From NCBI GenBank assembly GCA_004335635.1, contig QAXH01001230.1:1-14371 (forward strand): a stretch of 14,371 nucleotides of DNA, read 5' to 3'. Below the pieces are notes generated by a model. The model saw only the letters and a program-made list of their open reading frames with translations. It had not been told where the DNA came from and did not search any database. Source of the DNA: Chloromonas sp. AAM2 (Eukaryota; Chlorophyta; Chlorophyceae; Chlamydomonadales; Chlamydomonadaceae). Numbering within the stretch: position 1 is the first letter of the stretch; every line of letters begins with the position of its first letter. Below, piece after piece: positions 1 to 9,200 of the stretch. A program made the translations under genes and the position numbers.

Positions 1-924
1 AAGTACGATACTTGCAGGCGGATCGCACAAGAGTTGTGGGCGTGTTGTGCAAGTTCCAGGATGGTATACGTCGTTACAAAAGTTCATGTGTGCTTGCAAT
101 CTGGATTTGATTGTGTTTACAGCCAACTTGCGACATTCAGTAGACAATTACTCTACTGTCTCAATCGCAACGCCCGGTTGATCCAGAGAAGTTGGCGGAG
201 ATGCATTTCAAGTCCTGACTACGTAATCTGTGTAAAAAGATTACGAAATGAATACAATACGCTGACTGAGTGGACCCTCGGCGTAACTACTACCTGCAGC
301 CTCCAGAGGTGCCAGATTTGGAACAGAAGAGCCTTGGCCAGAATGGCGACCTTGAACGTCAAACTGGCAAGAAGATTTGGTATTATTGCACCACTGGCCC
401 GCACAAAGTCCAGGCCGCAACATGCAGTTCAAGCGTCAGAGCCAAGCCCAGTCTGTGAGCGACCAACGATGTCCAAAACGCAAGGCCGAAGTCCCTTCGT
501 GTCCGAAGGACCTCAGCCTTGGTCCCTGGGGGGCGGGCGTCTGTAGATTCGTTCAGCCCGCTGACGACATGACCAATCCAGGGTAGATGTGCAGACGTCC
601 GTTCGGGATCTGTGCGGTTGTTCGCCCCAACAGTGCGGCCCAAACAAGAGGAAATGCGACGTTCGATGTTCAAGGCCCTGGGATGCGCGTCCCATGTGCG
701 CTGGTATGCAGGAATGACGGGGCTCGCTTGTGGCCAATCGCTTGTAACTTTCGCCTTGTTCCAACTAATCTTGGCCTGCTGCTGGATCCACCCCTAGTGA
801 CCCTTGTAGTGACCATCATAATTTCCTGTTGGAGCATGACCGAAAGAAGTACAGAACGGCAGGCGTCAACGGCAGGTTAGGCCAACTGCTTACAGCGCAA
901 CGCCTGTCCTTGCCAGCATGTTGC

Positions 925-958
925 AGAACCCGGCTGTTTCGCCTGCTGCTCCTCGGCA
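925..958 (+). repeat. Dispersed 34-base repeat, copy 1
   Basis: This segment matches 1640-1673 at 31 of 34 positions, including 23 identical bases in a row (928-950 against 1643-1665). The core contains CCGGCTGTTTCGCCTGCTGC. The flanks do not align. It may be a remnant of a dispersed element or a chance-preserved piece of a duplication; the type is unknown. Confidence 0.75.
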
Positions 959-1639
959 GCGATACACAGATCACTGGTGCCCATACTCAAGGGTTGAGCA
1001 TAATGATGCTGCTGCATAATGCTACAATCACACAGCACAAAACCCAGCACACCGAGCCTGCAAGCATGCAGCCCACTTTTCTTTCCATGCGACATGAACA
1101 CGACTTGAAACCAAGCCAGGTCGTCATGGTATGCCGCATCACCATGTTCCTGTCCGTGCTAACCAACAAAGCAGGGCAATAAATGCCTGTCACACACGCC
1201 ATAGCAGTCAGACAATGCCACATGTGATGCATGTGTCAAGTAAAGGCGTAGCTTGGTTAGGACTACTTGTCAACGCTTGTCATTCAACTGCTCCAATGGC
1301 CATGCAACACCAGAGCTCAGCCATCCTGTCAATCCAGCACTCATCGTGAATCGCCAGGACTTGCCAGCATGTCAATACAGGCTCATCCGATGACGTAATG
1401 CTGACAACATGTTCTGCTAGCAAGTAACTCGGCGATGAGTTCTCGGGTGTGAGCTATACTAGTGTCTAGTGTCCGATGAAGCGCTGCGATTGTTGAATGC
1501 GCTTGTTATGCAATGTGGGTCTCAGTCGGGGTGAAGAGGGCTTGGCTGCCTCCCCAAGAAGGCGGGAGGCCAGCATGCCAACCTGTCACGAGTGGCCATG
1601 CCACCAGCGGCTGATAGGCGCGCTCGGCAGTCATGGCCG

Positions 1640-1673
1640 AGGACCCGGCTGTTTCGCCTGCTGCTTCTTGGCA
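1640..1673 (+). repeat. Dispersed 34-base repeat, copy 2
   Basis: This is the partner of 925-958, in the same orientation and 715 bases downstream. The differences from copy 1 are at 1642, 1666 and 1669. It is followed by an AT-richer stretch (1674-1700) ending in a TTGCACAG acceptor-like site, but no exon was recognised after it. Confidence 0.75.
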
Positions 1674-1975
1674 TAAATAGATTTTGTTGCTGCTTTTTGG
1701 TTGCACAGGCCCAGCATGACCTTTCTTTTCCCATCAAAGGCATCTGAGCAGCACAGTAAGCACATCAGTTGTCCCGTTTGGGTAAGGCTTTCTGCTGATC
1801 AGTCAACCATAGTCCGATCTTACGCAGATGTAGGGTTTTGGACCCCTGCCCCTTCTGATATGGCCCGTGCTTCATGGTGTGCATTCCCTCCTTGTCAGCA
1901 CACTGCCAAGAGCCTTGCTTGCAGCCGTGATGGTCAAATGGAAGTGCTGACTTATGAGTCTGTCATGCCTCACGG

Positions 1976-2140
1976 AACTTTCACCACCCTCCCACTTGTT
2001 GAGCTTTCAACGCCCTCCCATCACCACTTCCGCAACCACCTCCACCCCTTTCACCAACCCCCCCCACCACGACCGCAACTCCTTTGCCCCCTTCACCACC
2101 TGCCACCACCACCACCAGCTTCCCCTCCGGCACCTTTTGT
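1976..2140 (+). repeat. Low-complexity CT/CA-rich, G-poor tract
   Basis: About 160 bases are made almost entirely of C, T and A, with CCACC, CACCAC and C-run motifs (for example a run of C near 2060) and only scattered G. The complementary strand is correspondingly G-rich, with GGTGG repeats and runs of four or more G, so it could fold into G-quadruplexes. One plus-strand frame through it reads as a Pro/His-rich peptide, which is what such a repeat gives in any frame and is weak evidence for a protein. Just after it, at 2140-2149, lies the perfect palindrome TGACATGTCA. Confidence 0.7.
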
Positions 2141-2149
2141 GACATGTCA

Positions 2150-2941
2150 TCACATGTCGAAAATGATGTTAAATGTCCTGTCATGCCACCATTACTATTG
2201 TTGTGTGTCGCAATCCCCTTCACTTGTAGGTTGGACGGGCTGGAGTTCAGCCCCTTTTGTGATCACTCTCGACACCACCACCTTGCGCCTGTCCAGATGT
2301 GAGACGCCTGGGGTGGGGTCGTTGGGCACTGTATGGGAGATGCTAGGGTCATGCGATGGTTGTGATGGCAAGGCAAGCGGGGCCATACAGGGGCAAGAGC
2401 CGGTTGCTTGCTGCAGCTGCGTTATCCTAACGTGAGCCAGTTTGAGCTCAGCTTTGACAGCCCAAACAAGACTTCTGCCCCGTCTCTATTGGACAGCAAC
2501 TCTCTTGACTCGTTCTGAGCTACAAGCGTCTACCATTGCAGTCACTAAAAGACAAGCTCATTGAGGGTGTGACGAATGCGTCTTGTTTATGAGTAAGAGC
2601 AGCTCCGAAAAAAAAGGAGTTGGCCAGTTCTGGGACTTCCTGTGAGTACCACTGTAACCGGTGTCGTAAGTGCCCGTTGTGGGGAGTAAGTGCCAGCCTG
2701 GGGTTGCAATTTGCTGTGTTAACAGACCCACCATGGGGTGCACTTCCCCTTGCAGTTAAACCCTATAGAATGATTGGATACTAAGACAATCGGAAAGGGC
2801 ATGTCATTGTAAGAGCAGCTACCAAACTTCGGTGTGGGATGCTGCTCAATCCATTTCAAGCCGCTTCTTGTCTCCACATGAACAGTGAATGAATGTACCA
2901 ATTCCTACGAAAATCAGGTGCACAAGGTGCGTACATGTTCG
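2150..2941. other. Intergenic stretch downstream of SCO1
   Basis: No recognisable gene was seen on either strand. The minus-strand copper chaperone ends at 2942, so the part nearest that point should be its 3' untranslated region. I did not find the TGTAA polyadenylation signal used by many chlorophycean algae on the minus strand here. The plus strand shows a short A-run near 2609-2616 and nothing else notable. Confidence 0.5.
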
Positions 2942-5900
2942 CTAGGCAGGCTTGCCGGCGACGGCCTCTGGCTTCTTTATGGTTTTCCCAGGGTGGTAGT
3001 CTTGTGGGTGTGATTCCTTCCACGTTGCCACGTGTTCCATTATGGATTCCGCCATCTGCTCTGCCGTGTAGCTCTTGGCTGCAGCCGCGCAAAAGCAATG
3101 CATTCACATCATCCAGATGCACGTACTTGCATCATGTTGTTGTCCCGTATCATGCGCACAATGCGCATAAAGGATGTGTCCCGCACTCCAGGAAAACTCA
3201 ATTGTCCATCAACTTCACAAACAACTTTTGGCAACGCAAAAGCATCAGATCATAAACAACTTTTGGAGCCCCGCCATCTGAAGGACTGCAAAAGATCCAA
3301 AACCACCGCAGAAGTTATTTGCAGGCAATTATAACCGAAGCAGCCTGCAGTCAGGTGTGTGCCTAGTGTACGCAGCAGCACTACTCACCATAGAATGTGA
3401 CGAATTCTCCGTCTGGGTCTATCAGGTAGTGTATGATGGAGTGGTCCACTAGATAGTCCTTGGCACCTGCGTCACCAGTCTTGCTGTAGTAGACCCTGAG
3501 AGTGAAAGGATAACAAGGGCTACTTATCGACGACACGGTTATGACTATGGCCAATCGCATCTACCATGGCCTAAAGCAGGCCAAGCCAGTGTGGACCTCC
3601 TTTGTACAAATGTAGTGGCTTGGGACCTGGTGGTACAGGTGGCAAACCATTGCATCCGTGTTGCAGAGCACGCTCAGACAACCATCTCATCCACGTCTGG
3701 CCAAGCAAGAGAAGACCTTATCCAATCAAGTGGTAACCCATTGCTACACTTTTCAATGCAGTGTGACTGGACACTGAGCTACAGACAACTGCCAATGACT
3801 AGCCAATGCAATGCATGACAAGACAACCAGCTACAGACAACCGCAGACGGTGCACACCTGTACGATTTGCTGGTCTTCTTGATGTCGTCCAGGTCCCCCG
3901 TGAGACCCAGCATGCGCGGGTGGAACTCCTTCACGTATGCCTTGATGCGCGCGGGCGTGTCGCGCTCCGGGTCGACGCTAATGAACACCGGGACCACCGA
4001 CACACCAACCTGCAGCAGGAATGTTTTAATCTGAGTATCAAAAGCCCTGCAGGTATCAGAAGCATGTGTCGAAGCCCTGCGTTCGCTGCAAACCTTGGCC
4101 TTTGTTTAATTCAACTCCTCAACGTCCCATTCACTCCAAATCCGCTTCAACCAGACTCTGCGAGTCATAATTGACGAGCCTCGTGTGTTGGGTGCTTGCT
4201 GTAGATGTTTGTCTGTTCAGGTACGCTCTTGACGTCCCGTTGAATGTGTCAGCATGCCATGGCAGGAGTCCAGCTGTGCCATATGCACGCAGACCTGCCA
4301 TGTGTGAAAAGACAGATCAAGCCCTGTTGCGCCGCACATGCCAGCCCAGTGGCTCACATGGCTTGTCGGTTTCTGCCGATCACACTGTACCCACAACTAG
4401 CCCGGTATGCCATGCCCTTCCTCGCCACCCCTCTTTGCTGTGGCATTTTCTACAACTCACAACCCCCTGATATCCTTCCTGGCCAATGCAAACCACCCTG
4501 TCTCACTTGTTTCTCAACGAGATCGATTGCCTCCGCCACCTTCTCCAGCTCATCCGGACAGATGTCAGGGCAGTTGGTAAACCCAAAATAAAGCAGTGCA
4601 AACTCCCCACGTAGGTCTCTGCACGAAATGCAGGAGATGTGTGAGTAGTATGACAAATCATGGGGTTACCAGGCCAACGATATGGGCTGCAGATGGCTGT
4701 CTGAAGCACTTCAGGAACGAATAGAGGCGGCAGGATGCGAAGGGGCAGCAGTTTGTAGACAAGACTTGCTTTGGGATTGGAGATGCAGCTGTAAGCATGT
4801 AATGCCTTTACATGACTTCTGGCATACTACGATTTTTTGATTGCGGTTTACTGCTGACAGGATGACACCAGCACAACACAATGGAGTGGGTCCTGCCAAC
4901 ACACGACCCTCACTTGTCTGTGAACGGTTTGTTGTTGTAGTCAATTAAGTCAAAGGGTCCTCCCACTGATGCCTTGCCCACCACCTGTTGGCTCTGAGTC
5001 ATCACCTGCACCCGATGATCCAACACAAGCGCTTGGCTGCCTGCAATGTACTGACAAAGGGCCGTGCTTGTTTGGCACTGTTTGCTGAGCACTTAACAGT
5101 AGGCTGGGACAAACAAGGCCCTCTGCTTCCAAACCGAACATGACCTTATCTGGAAGTAGGACAAGTCAACAGACGTCTCTCTTTCAGGTAGGCAGGTCAG
5201 CTGCAGTTTAGGTGAATACCCGTGATCAGACAATGCAGTCTAATCAAGTACTAACAAGTCGTGATGCGGCCCGTATTTCTTTCTTGACAGATGATGTTGA
5301 CCCACCTGTTGCAATTTCTGATCTTTGTAGGATTTGATGGCTGTAATGCCTGCAGCCCCGATAATCATAGCGATGATCAAACCTTGCATTGACACAGCGG
5401 GCAACTCGCCCCATCGTTTAGGAGCCTGCAACATACATGCGCACTCAATGGCCATCCATACTTGGCATATCATTGTAGAGCATGGGTGTGGGCTTGTGCA
5501 CAGCTGCTGGACAGCTCCAGTTGTGCTTGTAACCATCTTGCTACTGGGGAAAGGCTCAAGATCCTTTTAAGATGGGCACCCTGTAAAGTTCGGCACTCAG
5601 TATACATGCACTGAGTTCAGAGATTGGACATCGAAAATGCACCAGTCAGTCATGTCTCTGTAATCCTGAACCAGAACACAGACAGGACGCTACGTTGTGC
5701 GGATCTAGTCCAGCAGGATGAGGACTGTGTGTTTGTGTGGCAGTAAGCTTGCAAACGATGCTTGCTTGCTAACCGACTCATCCGCCCACCTGCTGTGCAA
5801 AGCTCCGTATCAACAGAGGCTGGTTGGCAGTAAGCCCGTGCCTCTGCAGTGCAAAGCCTGTTGGTATCTGGCCCCCAAGTAATGGTGCTCTCAGGGGTAG

Positions 5901-6059
5901 GTGTGTGAGGGTGGGTTGCTGGCTGAGCTGAGCGCCTCTCAAAGCAAGCTGTGCCATGCTTCCAGGCCCCGCGCCTTCGGCGCCTTGGCATGTGTTCCTT
6001 ACACCACAAAATTCAAAAGCTCCTGCTAGGCGCAGCAGCAGTGCTGATCGGGACCGCAT
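2942..6059 (-). CDS. SCO1: SCO1-type cytochrome c oxidase copper chaperone, 7 exons, complete
   Basis: SCO1 proteins sit in the mitochondrial inner membrane and deliver copper to the CuA site of cytochrome c oxidase subunit 2. Exons read on the minus strand: 6059-5790, 5425-5306, 5005-4914, 4618-4507, 4009-3858, 3495-3389, 3078-2942. They sum to 990 bases, encode 329 residues plus TAG, and all introns (295-497 bases) are GT-AG with matching phases. Exon 1 (residues 1-90) is Arg/Leu/Ala-rich with few acids, as in a mitochondrial presequence. Residues 105-120 (GLIIAMIIGAAGITAI) form the single membrane span. The thioredoxin-like domain follows: GGPF near 145, YFGFTNCPDICPDE with copper-binding Cys177 and Cys181, FISVDPERDT in exon 5, and VDHSIIHYLIDPDGEF with copper-ligand His267. 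The C-terminal helix reads AEQMAESIMEHV. The start has an in-frame stop upstream (near 6081) and G at -3. All expected copper ligands are present. Land-plant HCC1 is the likely counterpart. The domain content gives high certainty; SCO1 against SCO2 cannot be separated by eye. Confidence 0.95.
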
Positions 6060-6280
6060 GGCCTCAGATGTATCGAAGAGTTGGGCCAGTAACTACCAAA
6101 GATAGGCGGGCGGATGGCTTGGACTTGCGAGATATCAGTCGACTTGCAAACACTTGAACGCGATCGCATAGTTGCGGATAGACAACAACACCGACGCCAC
6201 GCTACCCACGTCATTCATCACACAATACAGAGGTGTGGCACTATGGCACTGCGCAGTGGTGGTCCAGCTAGTAAGCGTGT
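6060..6280. promoter_or_regulatory. Divergent promoter region between SCO1 and the Y-family polymerase
   Basis: Only 221 bases separate the start codons of two genes transcribed away from each other, so both promoters and both 5' untranslated regions must lie here unless there are untranslated upstream exons. I see no convincing TATA box. An ATG at 6243, in a different frame from the polymerase start, would act as an upstream start if transcription begins before it. No operator-like element was recognised with confidence. Confidence 0.65.
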
Positions 6281-9200
6281 ATGCCTCAGCATGACATGGC
6301 ACATCGCGTGGTTCTGGCCTGCGATTGTGATGCTTTCTTTTGTCAGGTAAGGCAAATAAGACCAAATCCTTTCCGCACAGTTGCGTTCATGTAATGCCCT
6401 TGCATACGTAACATCTTGTGATACACTTGGCTTACAAGCACCTGGATGCTTGGCTTTCGAGCAACAGATGATGAAAGCCACACAGCACGCAGAGCACGCA
6501 ACCATGCCTGAACAAGCACTTTTGTCGGACACGTTGTACTAGTGTGCACGGCAGCGGTGACTTCACTGTGTTTAGCTTACCGAGATGGATGCCATGTTTT
6601 TTGTTGCCTGAATTGTTCTACAGGTTGAGCAACTGAGAAATCCTAGTCTCAAGGACAAGCCACTTGCTGTGCAACAGCATCAGGACATCATCGCAGCCAA
6701 CCATGAAGCAAAACAGGCCGGGATCAAGAAGCACATGCTTCCTCGTGAGGTATGCCTGGCCAACAAGCCAATAGGAGAATCAGCATAGGCCAAGACCGCC
6801 TTTTTGCACAGTGGCATGTAAATAATGTCAAGTCTGCAAGCATTGGCAAATGTCAGCCACCTGTTGCATCCGCCTAACAAACACGTTGATGTCTGTTGCT
6901 TGCAGGCACGCAGCATCCTGTCCAAGGTGACCACCAATCGATCGTGCAAGGCAGCTGGTCCCAAGTGTTGCAAACTGTTAACTCGTTAGTTGCCAAGAGA
7001 TACTATAGCAGCCAGCACCCTTGGGAAACCATGCAGCCAGCCCACGGCTTCGACGGCCTGTGTTGCGGTACATGTGCATATGACGTTGTTTACCAGTATG
7101 ATCAGGTTCCCTGCAGATGGAACGCCATGTTCTCGTGCATGTTGTGCATGCAGGTTGGCGGTCACGTGGTGCACGTGTTCTGTGAGGACGGGTTCAGGGT
7201 GTCCTACAGGCCTTACAGAGAAACGTCCGCTGCGTTGGTCAGGTATGCTGACTGGTCTACACAGCACCATCCCAGGTGCCACACGCATAACATGGTCATG
7301 CACAGCACGCATGGCTTTGGCACGTCATTCTTGCTGCCTATGGTGCTAACGCATCACTCTGGCGTTACTGCTTCCCAACAACAACGGCCATGCTGAATTG
7401 TTTTCTTGCCATGCTTTGGACTGGCTGCGGATCCGATAGTTTGCTCTAGTTCACATCAGGGCAGTATGGCATCCAAAACCATGCATGATGGTCTGCCCGG
7501 CAGGTTGCTCAAGCTGTGCCCACAGGCTGCAGTTGTGGAGAAGGCCTCAATTGATGAGGCGTATGTGCTCATGAAAGGTGCGCACAGCTAATGGCACTAA
7601 GGCTGAACTCACATAAAGCATAAAGGTCTGCGTCCAGATGTCACATGAAACATGCTCGTTGCAATGGAAGCGCCCAATGTTGCAAGGTGCTAGCATGATG
7701 GCTGAACTCGCACACAGCTCGCACCCTGCTGCCATAATTGTCTACATCAGGATGTCATGATTAACAGATGCCTGCAGCTTGCCTGCCCTCCATGGATGGC
7801 TGCTCCACAAACAGGTTGATGCACGCAACTTTTGCTAACATCTGATGTTGCATGCACCCATGTGCTAGCATTCTGGCTCAAGCCACAAAGCCTACAGCCT
7901 GCTGCCTGGTCTACGTCAAGCTCTCACATCAATTTGCAGCAGCCTTTATGCAGACGCCCGTAGCTTGCCTTGCCAGGTCATTGCAATGGAATTGGCCAGT
8001 GCTGCACAGGTGCTTGTCGGACGTATTGGCGCAGCTTCTGAAGGATGCTGCATGCAACACATTCATCTGCATCTGCTGTGTGGCACATTTCAGGCAGTGA
8101 TGAGGAGGGGTCTGTTGAGGCTGCGCTGCAGCGCGGCATAGACCTAGCTGAGTGCATACGAGCGCAAGTCAAGAAGGAGCTAGTGAGTGGGTCATCAAGG
8201 CTGCGGTGTGCATGACACGAGTGCCTGACATGAGTGCATGATATGACATGAGTGCATGATATGACATGAGCGCATGATATGACATGAGCGCATGATATGA
8301 CATGAGTGCATGATATGACATGAGTAATGCCAGGGTCGACCAGCTGTAGTTTGGGAGCATCTGAGCCTTGACATTGCTGTGTGTGTAAGCCATGCTTCAC
8401 CTGCAACCTGACGTGCAGTCTGACCTTTCGCTGTTCCTCACACCTGGATCACGTGCTGCCCAAGCATCATGCACAGCACGTCACACTGCCTGGCTTTCCC
8501 GTTCACTCTATCCGCCTTGCATGCGCAATCACACATCCCACATGACCCCTCTTGTGCGCGCCATCCATGTGCGCCTCAGGGCATCACCCTGAGTGTCGGT
8601 GTCTCCATCAACAAGCTGTTGGCCAAGCTGGGCACCCGCCCCGCCAAGCCCGACGGGGTGATGGCCGTGGCACCCCTCCCGCTGTGGGCCCGCCTCAGCC
8701 CCGCGGCACAGCGGCAGTGCATGAGCAGCCAGCAGCTCCTGGACTCACTCGAGATTGACAGGCTGCCAGGTAGAGGGGCTGCAGGAGGGATTCAATACAA
8801 CCGGCAGCAAAGTTTCAGCCGGTCATAATGAGAGTTCGGCAAGTGGCGTTTCTGGTTGGCTCACTGAATCAGCGCAGCAGCGTCCTGTATTGAGCTGTTT
8901 TGCATGATTTGCCTTCGACACATAACAGCCTTAGTCCGTCACCGTACATGTGAGTCGGTGGCCATGCACGGAGATTGTGCAGTGCATGCTACTTTGCCTG
9001 CTTGCTGACAATGCCATTTCTGTCATTGAACTGCGTGTGTTGCAGGCATGGGTGGGCGAATAGCCAGCCTCCTGGCCCAGGCAGGCCTGACCACATGCTC
9101 CTCAGTCGCCTCACTCCTAGCCACCAACCCCCAGGCACTGCAAGACTTGGGCGTGCCTGCTGCCAAAGCCTCGCTACTAGCCCAGATGCTCCGTGGTGAC

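Larger units (their letters stand above)
1..1975. other. Gene-free or unrecognised stretch, left part
   Basis: I recognise no gene here on either strand. Open frames of 60-170 codons exist in several overlapping frames (for example 34-546 plus and 383-673 minus), but none shows a known motif, and none can be chained to a neighbour by plausible splice sites into a recognisable protein. The segment carries CA/TG-rich intron-like or intergenic DNA and the two copies of a 34-base repeat listed separately. It could hold the end of an unrecognised gene or a decayed mobile element; transcript data would decide. No tRNA or rRNA pattern was seen. Confidence 0.5.

Noticed and set aside
5006..5041. Upstream acceptor TTGCAG near 5041 for SCO1 exon 3
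   Set aside because: With exon 2 ending in phase 0, this acceptor gives a frame that reaches TGA within about 13 codons. The acceptor at 5006 keeps the frame open into GGPFDLID.
6581..6612. EMDAMFFVA-like peptide just before polymerase exon 2, resembling the Y-family motif
   Set aside because: It is followed by TGA and would need an intron of about 20 bases to reach exon 2. The true motif DCDAFFCQ ends at a good donor (6346) with matching phase.
7464..7503. Alternative acceptor CACATCAG before the SIDE exon of the polymerase
   Set aside because: Using this upstream acceptor shifts the frame through the exon, destroys the catalytic SIDE motif and leads to a TGA; the acceptor ending at 7503 restores the motif and the phase.
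7978..8406. Repetitive minus-strand proteins with six-residue repeats
   Set aside because: They are produced by the 18-base minisatellite in the intron; no splice context or family supports a gene.
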